Shown piece by piece: positions 8,089 to 17,591 of a stretch of DNA of 64,000 bases. How positions within the stretch are numbered: the first letter of the stretch is position 1; the number at the start of each line of letters is the position of its first letter. The DNA lies in NCBI RefSeq assembly GCF_005771435.1, contig NZ_VANI01000001.1, positions 1 through 64,000 on the forward strand. The letters run 5' to 3'. Made by a program: the position numbers and the translations under genes. The stretch is from Microbulbifer harenosus. Lineage in GTDB: Bacteria; Pseudomonadota; Gammaproteobacteria; Pseudomonadales; Cellvibrionaceae. The notes under the pieces were generated by a model. It did no database searches. It was given only the letters and a program-made list of their open reading frames with translations, and was not told the origin of the DNA.

Positions 8089-8433
8089 TCAGGGCCAGCC
8101 GGCGGGCTGCCAGTCGCCGCTGGTCTCGATCAACTGGTCGCCGTTGAAATAGACCGTAAAGCGTTTCTGGGACTCGTCGCCATCGGGGTCGCGGACGCGA
8201 TTGATGTAATCCCAGCGATTGGGGTTGAAGGTATCTTCCACCAGAGGGGTGCCCAGCACGAAGCGCACCTGGCGCCGGGTCATGCCCGGTTTGAGTTGGT
8301 CCACCATTTCCTGGGTGACGATATTGCCCTGCTGGACCTGAATACGGTGCACACCGGGAAACTTGAACAGGCTGCAGGCGGTAGCGAGGCTACAGACGCC
8401 AGCGATCAGCAGGATTCGTACAACGGATGGCAT
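8089..8433 (-). CDS. bamE: Outer membrane assembly lipoprotein BamE
   Basis: A small lipoprotein of the BAM complex, which inserts beta-barrels into the outer membrane. The N-terminus is a lipoprotein signal with lipobox LATAC. The SmpA/OmlA domain follows: VTQEMVDQLKPGMTRRQVRFVLGTPLVEDTFNPNRWDYINRV and RFTVYFNGDQL. I chose the ATG at 8433 because GGAG stands 6 bases upstream; ATGs at 8445 and 8475 are in frame but poorly preceded. Divergent from fur, as in Pseudomonas (omlA-fur). Confidence 0.92.
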   Translation of the reverse strand: MPSVVRILLIAGVCSLATACSLFKFPGVHRIQVQQGNIVTQEMVDQLKPGMTRRQVRFVLGTPLVEDTFNPNRWDYINRVRDPDGDESQKRFTVYFNGDQLIETSGDWQPAGWP

Positions 8434-8796
8434 TGATTGCTCCATCTGGATTTTTATTGGGTTCCGAATTGTCACTGGCGCGAACGGTTGCCGGTCCGGC
8501 CATGGGACATGAGAATAGTCGCCAGTGTGCCGGCAAAGTTCCCCCGGGGCGATCAGAAAGCTGGCAATAGCACCACTTTCCCGCAGTCCGCGCGCGCATC
8601 GCTGGCTGTAAGTGGGTATTTACTTATTCCGGAGCGCGCAGGATTCAGTCATTTTGGGCAACGCCGGACCGAAACCCGGTTTGGGGTTCCGCTGGGCGCA
8701 CTGGGTGTGGATAATACCCGAACTGCGCGCCTGCCGACAGGCGTGCGCATGATTACGACATAGCGATTACGAGCACACATCCGGAAAGTATTACTC
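8434..8796. other. Divergent bamE-fur intergenic region
   Basis: About 360 bases without a convincing gene. It should hold both promoters. A possible -10 element (GATAAT) for fur lies at 8710-8715, but no matching -35 stands out and I see no clear Fur box. Confidence 0.4.
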
Positions 8797-9207
8797 ATGT
8801 TGAACGAAAATCAGGAACTGCGTAAGGCTGGCCTCAAGGTCACACTGCCGCGCGTCAAAATTCTGCAGCTGCTGGAGGGTGCCAGTGACCAGCATCTGAG
8901 TGCTGAGGATGTGTACAAAATGTTGCTGGATGCCGGCGAAGATGTTGGTCTGGCCACGGTTTACCGGGTGCTGACCCAGTTCGAGAGTGCAGGTCTGGTC
9001 ATGCGCCACAATTTCGACGGCGGCCACTCGGTATTTGAGCTGGACCGCGGCGACCACCACGATCACATGGTGTGCACCGATACCGGCGAGGTGATCGAGT
9101 TCCACAACGAGAAGATTGAAGAACTGCAGCACCAGATTGCCGAGGAGCACGGTTACGAACTCACCGGCCACAGCCTGGTGCTGTATGTAAAGAAAAAGGG
9201 CAGCTGA
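8797..9207 (+). CDS. fur: Ferric uptake regulator
   Basis: Fur, 136 residues, represses iron-uptake genes when loaded with Fe2+. Seen: the N-terminal winged helix (LRKAGLKVTLPRVKILQLLE, SAEDVYKMLLDAGEDVGLATVYRVLTQFESAGLV) and the metal-binding segment HNFDGGHSVFELDRGDHHDHMVCTDTGEVIEF with its clustered histidines. The CxxC motifs found in E. coli Fur are absent: only one Cys (in MVCTDTG) is visible, as in Pseudomonas-type Fur. A strong terminator follows at once. Confidence 0.95.
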   Translation: MLNENQELRKAGLKVTLPRVKILQLLEGASDQHLSAEDVYKMLLDAGEDVGLATVYRVLTQFESAGLVMRHNFDGGHSVFELDRGDHHDHMVCTDTGEVIEFHNEKIEELQHQIAEEHGYELTGHSLVLYVKKKGS

Positions 9208-9218
9208 GCCCGAGCATG

Positions 9219-9248
9219 AAAAAGGGAGCCAGTCGGCTCCCTTTTTTT
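9219..9248 (+). terminator. Intrinsic terminator of fur
   Basis: The stem AAAGGGAGCC (9221-9230) and GGCTCCCTTT (9235-9244) has a 4-base loop and is followed by a T-run. The A-rich flank on the other side lets it also work for the converging acyltransferase gene. Confidence 0.9.
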
Positions 9249-9291
9249 GTTTCGACGCCGGCAGCGTCGGGCTTTCGGATAGAGGCGTCGG

Positions 9292-9885
9292 TCACACCGG
9301 CGCCGTATAGTGTTCCGGATATCTGCCCACCTTGGTGGCATAGAAGCTGCCAAAGCGCGCCAGCTCTTTTGCCAGGTTCTCGCCCATTTCCATCACCGGC
9401 CCAAGACCTGCTTCTTTCTTTGCGAAGTCGATAAACCCGCACACCACGGGTACCGCTGCACCGCGGGCTATGTGATAGAAGCCGGTCTTCCAGCGCTCGG
9501 CCTTGCCGCGGGTGCCCTCCGGCGGTATAGCGATCACCAGTTCCTGCCGCGCTTTGTACTGATTGACGGTGGCCTCCACCAGGTTGTTGGCCTTGCTGCG
9601 ATCCACGGCAATGCCGCCGAACCAGCGCATGGTCGGGCCGAGGGGGAATTTGAATAACTTGTCCTTACCCATCCACTGCGGATTCACCTTCAGCTTCAGT
9701 GCCGCAAGAATAAAAAAGTAGCCATCCCAGTTGGAAGTGTGCGGTGCCGCCAGCAGCACGTACTTCTTCAGCTTGAGTGCGCTCTCGTCGGCCACGACTT
9801 TCCAGCCGTGCAGTTTCAAAAGTCCGCGCGCAAGCAGGCGCAGGCAGGGGGTAAGAATGGGGGTGTTGAAAATGGTTGTCTGCAT
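9292..9885 (-). CDS. Lysophospholipid acyltransferase (PlsC-like) family protein
   Basis: A 197-residue protein of the glycerophospholipid acyltransferase superfamily. The catalytic H-x4-D motif is visible as APHTSNWDG (about residues 52-60). The downstream blocks GGIAVDRSKANNLVE and AIPPEGTRGK supply the phosphate-binding Arg and the EGTR motif. It is shorter than typical PlsC (about 240). Members transfer acyl chains to lysophosphatidic acid or related lipids at the inner membrane; the exact acceptor is unknown. Convergent with fur. Confidence 0.82.
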   Translation of the reverse strand: MQTTIFNTPILTPCLRLLARGLLKLHGWKVVADESALKLKKYVLLAAPHTSNWDGYFFILAALKLKVNPQWMGKDKLFKFPLGPTMRWFGGIAVDRSKANNLVEATVNQYKARQELVIAIPPEGTRGKAERWKTGFYHIARGAAVPVVCGFIDFAKKEAGLGPVMEMGENLAKELARFGSFYATKVGRYPEHYTAPV

Positions 9886-10058
9886 GATGTGACCGAGTTC
9901 TTTGCCCGACAGTTTAGTTTGGAACCCTGTGCAAAGGGCGCGGCAGTATAAAGTGAATTAAGCGCCGCTTTCGGTCAATTTCGGCCCGGGCGGGAAATCC
10001 GGGCCGACTTTCTGTGACTGATCGGGTCTGCAAATGAAGTGTGGGTGATGATCTTTGC

Positions 10059-11711
10059 TCAGGCCCGGCTCAGCATTTCTTCCGCGTGGGCCAATGACTG
10101 CGGCGTGGCCTCGCCGCCGAGCATGCGCGCGATCTCGGCGCTGCGCTCGCCGTCCTGCAGCTCCCGCAGGGCGACAAACGCAGCGGCGCCATCGCTGTGT
10201 TTTTCCACCAGGTACTGGCGGTGGGCGCGGGCGGCCACCTGCGCCAGATGCGTCACGCAGATCACCTGGCCGCGTTCACCCAACTGACGCAGCAGTCTGC
10301 CCACCACATCGCCGGTGGCGCCGCCGATACCCACGTCCACTTCGTCGAACACCAGCGTGGGGGTGCGGGAGGTCTGCGCGGTGACCACCTGGATTGCCAG
10401 GCTGACCCGCGACAGTTCGCCGCCGGAGGCAATTTTGCCCAGTGCACGCGCCGGTTGGCCGGGGTTGGTGGCGATCAGGATTTCCACTTCCTCGAGACCG
10501 GTGGCGGTAGGCTTCTCCAGTTCAACCAGTGCCAGCTCCACGCGCGCGTGAGGCATGGCCAGATCCGCCAGTTGGGTATTGATCGCATCGGCAAGCGTTT
10601 TCGCCGCGGCCGCGCGCAGTTTGCTGAGCTTGCCGGCGCTGGTGCGGAAGGCTTTTTCCAGCCGCTCACAGTCTGCGGCCAGCTTGTCCAGCGCATCCGG
10701 TGCGCCGATCTCGTCCAGTTCCTGTTGCCACTGTTGCTGCACTTCCGGCAGCTGGTCTGGCTGCACCCGGTGCTTGCGCGCGAGGGAGTAGATGGCGGAG
10801 AGGCGCTCTTCCACTTCCGCCAGCCGCTCGGGGTCCATTTCAAAGCGGTCGATATGCCGCGACAGGGTGCTGGCGGCCTCGTCCACTTGGATGCGCGCGC
10901 TGTCGAGCATCTGCGCCACGTCCATCAGCGCCTGGGTCTGTTCCGGCATGGCGCTGACCAGATGCAGGGCGCGGTGCAGCTGCTCGGCGATATCGCCCTC
11001 GCCGCCGTTCAGCAGCGCGGCCAGCTGATAGCTGCCGTTCAGGATATCGCCCGCATTGGCCAGCTGGCGCTGCTCGCTTTCCAGTTCGTCCAGTTCGTAC
11101 TGTTTGAGGTCCAGCTGCTCCAGTTCCTGCAACTGGTATTCCAGCAGGTCGCGGCGCGCCTGGGTCTCCTCGGCGCTGTCGGCAAGTTTGCGGTAGCGGC
11201 GGTACTGGTCCTGCCAGGTTTTGAAGTGAATGCGCACTTCGGCGCTCTGCGCCTCGGCGTGGGCGTATTCGTCCAGCAGGCGGCGATGGGTTTCCTTCTT
11301 CAGCAGCGACTGGTGCTCGTGCTGGCTGTGGATGTCGATCAGCTGCTCGCCGAGGGCGCGCAGCTGCAGCAGGGTTACCGGCTGGCCGTTGATATAGGCG
11401 CGGGAGCGGCCGTCGGCACCGATGGTGCGGCGCAGGATCACCTCGCGCCCGGCGTCCAGTTCCTGCTCCTCCAGCCAGTCGCGGGCGTCCTGGTGGTTGC
11501 TGATATCGAAGGTGGCGTGAATGTCGGCACGGCTGGCGCCGGCGCGCACCAGCTCGGCATTGCCGCGGTCGCCGAGGGCGAGGCCGAGGGCGTCGAGCGT
11601 AATGGACTTACCGGCGCCGGTTTCGCCCGTCAGGGTGCTTGTGCCGGGGCCGAACTCCAGCTCCAGCTGGTCGACCAGGGTGAACTGACTGATGGACAGA
11701 TGCAGCAACAT
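10059..11711 (-). CDS. recN: DNA repair ATPase RecN
   Basis: RecN, about 550 residues, is an SMC-like ATPase acting in double-strand break repair. Seen: N-terminal MLLHLSISQFTLVDQLELEF, Walker A LTGETGAGKSITLDAL, a long central coiled coil, the ABC signature ASGGELSRVSLAIQVV and Walker B TLVFDEVDVGIGG. I used the ATG at 11711 rather than an in-frame start at 11774, since family members begin MLxxLxIxNF. A near-consensus LexA half-site precedes it, in line with SOS control in other bacteria. Confidence 0.95.
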   Translation of the reverse strand: MLLHLSISQFTLVDQLELEFGPGTSTLTGETGAGKSITLDALGLALGDRGNAELVRAGASRADIHATFDISNHQDARDWLEEQELDAGREVILRRTIGADGRSRAYINGQPVTLLQLRALGEQLIDIHSQHEHQSLLKKETHRRLLDEYAHAEAQSAEVRIHFKTWQDQYRRYRKLADSAEETQARRDLLEYQLQELEQLDLKQYELDELESEQRQLANAGDILNGSYQLAALLNGGEGDIAEQLHRALHLVSAMPEQTQALMDVAQMLDSARIQVDEAASTLSRHIDRFEMDPERLAEVEERLSAIYSLARKHRVQPDQLPEVQQQWQQELDEIGAPDALDKLAADCERLEKAFRTSAGKLSKLRAAAAKTLADAINTQLADLAMPHARVELALVELEKPTATGLEEVEILIATNPGQPARALGKIASGGELSRVSLAIQVVTAQTSRTPTLVFDEVDVGIGGATGDVVGRLLRQLGERGQVICVTHLAQVAARAHRQYLVEKHSDGAAAFVALRELQDGERSAEIARMLGGEATPQSLAHAEEMLSRA

Positions 11712-11735
11712 GGGATCGCGCTTGGTGGTTGTTAG

Positions 11736-11755
11736 TAGTGGTTGTTTATACAGTA
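11736..11755 (-). promoter_or_regulatory. Candidate LexA (SOS) box of recN
   Basis: On the minus strand the sequence reads TACTGTATAAACAACCACTA, 24 bases before the recN start. The left half matches the gammaproteobacterial LexA consensus TACTGTATATATATACAGTA exactly through TACTGTATA; the right half is weak. recN is a classic SOS gene. Confidence 0.55.
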
Positions 11756-11917
11756 TTTTTCGACAAACTTTCAATCACCCCGGGCGCGGATTGCGAGGCA
11801 ATTATTTTTCGTCTTATTTTCGCGGTGAGCGCCGTGCCACCCTAATCTGGCAGCTGCCTTTCCGATGGATGCCAAGGAAAAGGTCATGGGATGTCGGTGA
11901 GAAGGTGTGCGGCAGCG

Positions 11918-11946
11918 CTTGAAGTGCGTGGGAACGTCCCCATATA
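11918..11946 (+). promoter_or_regulatory. Sigma-32 heat-shock promoter of grpE
   Basis: CTTGAA (11918-11923), a 14-base spacer and CCCCATATA (11938-11946) match the sigma-32 consensus CTTGAAA-N(11-16)-CCCCATnT closely. It lies 84 bases upstream of the chosen grpE start. A GC-rich palindrome (11958-11971, CCGGCG-TT-CGCCGG followed by CGTTTTA) falls in the resulting leader. Confidence 0.8.
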
Positions 11947-12029
11947 CGCCTGCATTGCCGGCGTTCGCCGGCGTTTTACCGATTTTGACCCAACTGGCAG
12001 CAAGCCGACGAGTACAGACGGAGACAGCA

Positions 12030-12635
12030 GTGGCCAAAGAGCGCAGCGAAGACCAACAGGACGAACAGAATATCGACACCGGCGAGCACGCCGCTGAAGT
12101 AGAAACTCCCACCGCGGATCAGCAGCATGCGGCGGAGGAGGTTCTGCAGGAAGAGCTGGCGGTAGAGAGTGCACAGGAGATTGAGATCGCCTCCCTGCAC
12201 CAGCAACTGGCCGAACACAAGGATATGGTGCTGCGCGCCCAGGCCGAGGTGCAGAATGCCCGCCGCCGCGCCGAGCAGGATGTGGAAAAGGCACATAAGT
12301 TCGGTGTCGAGAGGCTGCTCAAGGAGCTGCTGCCGGTGGTCGACAATCTGGACCGCGCCCTGTCCACCATCGACAGCGAGCAGGAGGCCAATAAGGCGGT
12401 GATCGAAGGGATCGAACTGACCCGCAAGTCCTTCCTCGACACCCTCGGCAAGCACGGGGTGGAAGTGGTGGACCCCGCGGGTGAACCTTTCGACCCGGCA
12501 CTGCACCAGGCCATGACCCAGGTACCGAATGGCGACGTGGAGCCTAACACTGTGCTCGACGTGTTCCAGAAAGGCTACCGCCTGCACGGCCGCCTGCTGC
12601 GCCCGGCCATGGTCGTAGTTTCGAAAGCACCTTAG
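12030..12635 (+). CDS. grpE: Nucleotide exchange factor GrpE
   Basis: GrpE, 201 residues, releases ADP from DnaK. An acidic N-terminus leads into a long coiled coil (about 55-105: LHQQLAEHKDMVLRAQAEVQNARRRAEQDVEKAHKFGVERLL). The four-helix region LPVVDNLDRAL and the beta domain HQAMTQVPNGDVEPNTVLDVFQKGYRLHGRLLRPAMVVV follow. I chose the GTG at 12030 (VAKERSEDQQ), which has GGAGA 5 bases upstream; frames reading back to 11907 would translate the sigma-32 promoter region. First gene of grpE-dnaK-dnaJ. Confidence 0.94.
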   Translation: MAKERSEDQQDEQNIDTGEHAAEVETPTADQQHAAEEVLQEELAVESAQEIEIASLHQQLAEHKDMVLRAQAEVQNARRRAEQDVEKAHKFGVERLLKELLPVVDNLDRALSTIDSEQEANKAVIEGIELTRKSFLDTLGKHGVEVVDPAGEPFDPALHQAMTQVPNGDVEPNTVLDVFQKGYRLHGRLLRPAMVVVSKAP

Positions 12636-12720
12636 TTAAGTTTTCTGCAATTCATTCATGAATAGCAGAAAAGACGTCCGCGGCGGCACATCCTTGTGCC
12701 GCGGAATTGCGGGAACCGCC

Positions 12721-12749
12721 CTTGAAAACGAAACGGCGGCACCAATATA
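12721..12749 (+). promoter_or_regulatory. Possible second sigma-32 promoter before dnaK
   Basis: CTTGAAA (12721-12727) is a perfect sigma-32 -35 element. About 12-14 bases on, CACCAATATA partly matches the CCCCATnT -10 element. It is followed by dnaK at 12823. An imperfect 10-bp hairpin with loop TCCT (about 12679-12703) stands just upstream and could process or pause the grpE transcript. Confidence 0.45.
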
Positions 12750-12822
12750 AGCAGGCAACCGAATACAAAAGCGCGGCGCTGAACAGAAAACGGCGCGCGC
12801 AGCAAAGTGAGGATACAGATCA

Positions 12823-14766
12823 ATGGGAAAAATCATCGGCATCGACCTGGGTACCACCAACAGCTGTGTAGCGGTACTGGATGGCGACAAGGCACGTGTT
12901 ATCGAGAACGCTGAAGGCGATCGCACCACCCCGTCCATCGTTGCGTTTACCGACGACAACGAGGTGCTGGTAGGCCAGTCCGCCAAGCGTCAGGCGGTGA
13001 CCAACCCGACCAACACCCTGTTCGCGGTGAAGCGTCTGATCGGCCGCAAGTTCAAGGACGACGTCGTCCAGAAAGACATCAAGATGGTGCCTTACTCCAT
13101 CGTTGAAGCCGACAACGGCGACGCCTGGGTGCAAGTGAAGGGCGACAAGAAAGCCCCGCCGCAGATCTCTGCCGAAGTTCTGAAAAAGATGAAGAAAACC
13201 GCGGAAGACTTCCTCGGTGAGAAAGTGGACGCTGCGGTAATCACCGTGCCGGCCTACTTCAACGACTCCCAGCGCCAGGCCACCAAAGACGCCGGCCGCA
13301 TCGCCGGTCTCGACGTCAAGCGCATCATCAACGAGCCCACCGCGGCTGCGCTGGCCTACGGCCTGGACAAGAAGGGCGGCGACCGCACCATCGCGGTATA
13401 CGACCTGGGTGGCGGTACCTTCGATATCTCCATCATTGAAATTGCCGACGTCGACGGCGAAATGCAGTTTGAAGTGCTGTCCACCAACGGTGACACCTTC
13501 CTCGGTGGTGAAGACTTCGATCTGCGCCTGATCGACTACCTGGCAGAGCAGTTCAAGAAAGAGCAGGGCATCGACCTGAAGGGCGATCCCCTGGCCATGC
13601 AGCGCCTGAAAGAAGCGGCCGAGAAAGCCAAGATCGAGCTGTCCTCCAGCCAGCAGACCGAAGTGAACCTGCCGTACATCACCGCAGACGCCACCGGTCC
13701 GAAGCACCTTGTGGTGAAACTGACCCGCGCCAAGCTCGAGAGCCTGGTGGAAGACCTGGTGGCGCGCTCCCTGGAGCCGGTAAAAATCGCGCTGCAGGAC
13801 GCGGACATGACCACCGGCAAGATCGACGAAGTGATCCTGGTGGGCGGCCAGACCCGTATGCCGCTGGTGCAGCAGAAGGTGACCGAGTTTTTCGGCAAAG
13901 AGCCGCGCAAGGACGTGAACCCGGACGAAGCCGTGGCCGTGGGTGCAGCAATCCAGGGCGCGGTTCTGGGCGGAGATGTGAAAGACGTACTGCTGCTGGA
14001 CGTGACCCCGCTGACCCTGGGCATCGAAACCATGGGCGGTGTGGCTACCCCGCTGATCGAGAAGAACACCACCATCCCGACCAAGAAGTCCCAGGTGTTC
14101 TCCACCGCCGACGACAACCAGACCGCCGTGACCATTCACGTGGTGCAGGGTGAGCGCAAGCAGGCGGCACAGAACAAATCCCTGGGTCGTTTCGACCTGG
14201 CCGACATCCCGCCGGCGCCGCGCGGTATGCCGCAGATCGAAGTGACCTTCGATATCGATGCCAACGGTATCCTGCACGTGCACGCCAAAGACAAGGCCAC
14301 CGGCAAGGAACAGTCCATCGTCATTAAGGCCTCTTCCGGTCTGTCTGACGAGGAAATCGAAAAAATGGTGCGCGACGCCGAGGCCAACGCCGAAGCGGAC
14401 AAGCAGTTCGAGGAGCTGGTGCAGGCCCGCAACACGCTCGACGGCCTGATCTCCGCCACCCGCAAGACCGTGGACGAAGCCGGTGACAAGGCGACCGGTG
14501 AAGAGAGAGCCGCGATCGACGCCGCCCTGGCGGATGCAGAGGAAGCGGTAAAAGGCAACGACAAGGCCGCGATCGAAGCCGCTACCACCAAACTGACCGA
14601 AGCCTCCGGCTCCCTGGCGCAGAAACTCTACGCCGAACAGGCCCAGGCCCAGGACGCCGCCGCACAGCAGGCGGAGCAGGCCAGCTCCGGTGGTAAGTCC
14701 GGTGGCGACGACGCAGTGGACGCTGAGTTCGAAGAAGTCAAAGACGACAAGAAAGACGGTAAGTAA
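12823..14766 (+). CDS. dnaK: Chaperone DnaK (Hsp70)
   Basis: DnaK, 647 residues, the ATP-driven Hsp70 chaperone of the cytoplasm. Actin-like ATPase motifs are visible: [18 protein letters not shown] at the start, [33 protein letters not shown] and [12 protein letters not shown]. The interdomain linker VLLLDVTPL lies near residue 390 and the tail is Gly/Asp-rich, ending [11 protein letters not shown], close to the usual EEV ending. Works with GrpE upstream and DnaJ downstream. Confidence 0.98.
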   Translation: MGKIIGIDLGTTNSCVAVLDGDKARVIENAEGDRTTPSIVAFTDDNEVLVGQSAKRQAVTNPTNTLFAVKRLIGRKFKDDVVQKDIKMVPYSIVEADNGDAWVQVKGDKKAPPQISAEVLKKMKKTAEDFLGEKVDAAVITVPAYFNDSQRQATKDAGRIAGLDVKRIINEPTAAALAYGLDKKGGDRTIAVYDLGGGTFDISIIEIADVDGEMQFEVLSTNGDTFLGGEDFDLRLIDYLAEQFKKEQGIDLKGDPLAMQRLKEAAEKAKIELSSSQQTEVNLPYITADATGPKHLVVKLTRAKLESLVEDLVARSLEPVKIALQDADMTTGKIDEVILVGGQTRMPLVQQKVTEFFGKEPRKDVNPDEAVAVGAAIQGAVLGGDVKDVLLLDVTPLTLGIETMGGVATPLIEKNTTIPTKKSQVFSTADDNQTAVTIHVVQGERKQAAQNKSLGRFDLADIPPAPRGMPQIEVTFDIDANGILHVHAKDKATGKEQSIVIKASSGLSDEEIEKMVRDAEANAEADKQFEELVQARNTLDGLISATRKTVDEAGDKATGEERAAIDAALADAEEAVKGNDKAAIEAATTKLTEASGSLAQKLYAEQAQAQDAAAQQAEQASSGGKSGGDDAVDAEFEEVKDDKKDGK

Positions 14767-14790
14767 TTAACTTACCGCTTTAACCCTAGA

Positions 14791-14859
14791 TGTAGGAGCC
14801 TGCTTGCAGGCGAATCTCGCCAAAGGCGAGCTTCCTTCGCCTGCAAGCAGGCTCCTACA
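14791..14859. repeat. REP-like palindromic repeat, family A, copy 2
   Basis: TGTAGGAGCCTGCTTGCAGG and its perfect inverse CCTGCAAGCAGGCTCCTACA are separated by 29 bases that themselves contain a CTCGCC/GGCGAG hairpin. It stands between dnaK and dnaJ. Confidence 0.85.
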
Positions 14860-14870
14860 GGGGAACATAG

Positions 14871-14904
14871 AAGGCGCGGGGGTTTACCTGAACTCCCGCG
14901 CCTT
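14871..14904 (+). other. dnaK-dnaJ intergenic hairpin
   Basis: A perfect 10-bp stem, AAGGCGCGGG (14871-14880) with CCCGCGCCTT (14895-14904), without a T-run. With the REP copy just upstream it may stabilise the upstream dnaK message or reduce read-through into dnaJ. The role is inferred. Confidence 0.5.
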
Positions 14905-14933
14905 ATGCAGTTTTAAAAAGAACACACAGAGCT

Positions 14934-16052
14934 ATGTCCAAACGCGATTACTACGAAGTCCTCGGCGTCAGCAAAGGGGCGGATGAAAAGGAGCTGAAAA
15001 AGGCTTACCGCCGGGTGGCGATGAAATATCACCCGGACCGCAACCCCGATGACAAAGAGGCGGAGAATAAATTCAAGGAGGCCAACGAGGCCTACGAAAT
15101 TCTGTCTGACCCGCAGAAGAAGGCGGCCTACGACCAGTTTGGTCATGCCGGTGTCGATGGCCAGGCGGGCCACGGTGGCGGTGGTTTCGGTGGATTCTCC
15201 GATATTTTCGGTGACGTGTTCGGCGATATCTTTGGCGGCGCCGGTGGCGGCCGTCGCGGACCCCAGCGCGGTTCCGACCTGCGCTATGACCTGGAGCTGG
15301 ATCTGGAGGACGCGGTGCGCGGCACCACCGTCAAGATCCGTGTGCCGACGCTGGCCAACTGTGGCACCTGCCACGGCTCCGGCGCCAAGGCCGGCTCCAA
15401 GCCGCAAACCTGTGGTACCTGTGGCGGCGCCGGCCAGGTGCGCATGCAGCAGGGCTTCTTCTCGGTGCAGCAGACCTGCCCCAACTGTCGCGGTCGCGGC
15501 ACCGTGATCACCGACCCCTGTACCAGCTGTCACGGTCGCGGTCGCGTTGAGGAAACCAAGACCCTGTCGGTCAAGGTGCCACCGGGTGTGGATACCGGCG
15601 ACCGTATCCGTCTTGCCGGCGAGGGTGAAGCCGGGCCGGACGGTGGACCCGCGGGCGACCTGTATGTACAGGTGATGGTGAAGGAGCATGAGCTGTTCCA
15701 GCGCGACGGCAAGAACCTCTACTGCGAAGTGCCCATCAGCTTCGTGACCGCCGCACTCGGCGGCGAGATGGAAGTGCCGACACTGGATGGCAAGGTCAAA
15801 CTGAAAATCCCGGCGGAGAGCCAGACCGGCAAACTGTTCCGCCTGCGCGGCAAGGGTGTAACTCCGGTGCGCGGCGGCGCCCCCGGCGACCTGCTGTGCC
15901 GCGTAGTGGTGGAAACCCCGATCAACCTCTCCACCAAACAGAAAGAGCTGCTGGAGGAATTTGCCGGCACTCTGAGCGAAAAGAAAAACTCCCCGCGTCA
16001 GACCGGTTGGTTTGAAGGGGTGAAGAACTTCTTTGGTGATATGAAGCTCTGA
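14934..16052 (+). CDS. dnaJ: Co-chaperone DnaJ (Hsp40)
   Basis: DnaJ, 372 residues, stimulates DnaK ATPase and presents substrates. J-domain at 1-70 with the HPD motif ([10 protein letters not shown]); a Gly/Phe-rich linker (about 75-115); a zinc domain with four CxxCxGxG repeats ([32 protein letters not shown]); and the C-terminal substrate-binding domain. Third gene of the heat-shock operon, closed by a strong terminator. Confidence 0.97.
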   Translation: MSKRDYYEVLGVSKGADEKELKKAYRRVAMKYHPDRNPDDKEAENKFKEANEAYEILSDPQKKAAYDQFGHAGVDGQAGHGGGGFGGFSDIFGDVFGDIFGGAGGGRRGPQRGSDLRYDLELDLEDAVRGTTVKIRVPTLANCGTCHGSGAKAGSKPQTCGTCGGAGQVRMQQGFFSVQQTCPNCRGRGTVITDPCTSCHGRGRVEETKTLSVKVPPGVDTGDRIRLAGEGEAGPDGGPAGDLYVQVMVKEHELFQRDGKNLYCEVPISFVTAALGGEMEVPTLDGKVKLKIPAESQTGKLFRLRGKGVTPVRGGAPGDLLCRVVVETPINLSTKQKELLEEFAGTLSEKKNSPRQTGWFEGVKNFFGDMKL

Positions 16053-16078
16053 TCTTCATTCATCTGACTCGCACCAGA

Positions 16079-16110
16079 AAAAGCCCGGGCCGAAATGCCC
16101 GGGCTTTTTT
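16079..16110 (+). terminator. Intrinsic terminator of the grpE-dnaK-dnaJ operon
   Basis: A perfect 10-bp stem, AAGCCCGGGC (16081-16090) with GCCCGGGCTT (16097-16106), and a T-run. The A-run on the other side suggests it also ends the converging gene at 16136-16588. Confidence 0.92.
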
Positions 16111-16135
16111 GCTTTGCGACAGCCGGCGCCGGGTA

Positions 16136-16588
16136 TCAGTGCTCCGCCAGACGGCGCTGGAATTCTTCATGGAATTCCTGCTGGATTTTTTTCAACTCTT
16201 CCAGCTGTTGGGGATTCAGAATGCTGGCCATCCCTGCGCGGGTGGCAGCGCGAGCGGCGAGAATCTTTGCGACCAGCTCCTTCTTTTGATCGGCCGTGAG
16301 TTCAGGCATTACGCCTTTGTCGAATCCGTATTCCTTGAGAATGGCGAGTTTCTTCTCGAAACTTTCCTGCAGCAGGGGCAGAGCCTTTTCCTCCTGCTCC
16401 GGCGTGAGTTGCAGGCGCAGGGTGGCCCAATCCGTGATGTCGTCGTATTTTTCCCAGAAGTCGGCACCCAGGCCGGAGGTATCCACGGCCTTGCCGGTGG
16501 ACACCACAGTGAACAACAGCAGGGCGAAGAGGGCGGCGGACAGGGACGACCAGAATGGATCGCGGGATTCGGGGGACATGACTGGCAC
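16136..16588 (-). CDS. Membrane-anchored LTxxQ-repeat (Spy/CpxP-like) protein
   Basis: An unrecognised protein of 150 residues. An N-terminal hydrophobic helix (about 14-30, LSAALFALLLFTVV) acts as a signal or anchor. A charged helical domain follows with two LTxxQ motifs, LTPEQEEKALPLL and LTADQKKELVAKI, then LNPQQLEELKKIQQEF. LTxxQ pairs are the mark of the Spy/CpxP periplasmic chaperone group, so a periplasmic helical role is likely but unproven. An ATG three codons in (MSPES) is an alternative start. Confidence 0.55.
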   Translation of the reverse strand: MPVMSPESRDPFWSSLSAALFALLLFTVVSTGKAVDTSGLGADFWEKYDDITDWATLRLQLTPEQEEKALPLLQESFEKKLAILKEYGFDKGVMPELTADQKKELVAKILAARAATRAGMASILNPQQLEELKKIQQEFHEEFQRRLAEH

Positions 16589-16724
16589 TCCAATCGACGG
16601 ACTATTTAAAGCCTAGTAGAGGAATGGCGCGCCGCAAGACGTACTGCCCGGTCAGTACTCTGATATGTTCAATGGTCAGCAGGGGTGTGCGCTGCGGTAT
16701 TGCCCGCAACAGAAACCGGGGTAG

Positions 16725-17573
<849 letters not shown>

Positions 17574-17591
17574 ATTTTTGGAGTCGTTTGT

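Noticed and set aside
10197-11735. A 512-codon frame antisense to recN
   Set aside because: Opposite a clear RecN; composition is low-complexity Gly/Gln/Ala/Val, typical of a shadow frame.
12820-14283. A 487-codon frame antisense to dnaK
   Set aside because: A mirror of dnaK codon bias; no recognisable protein features.
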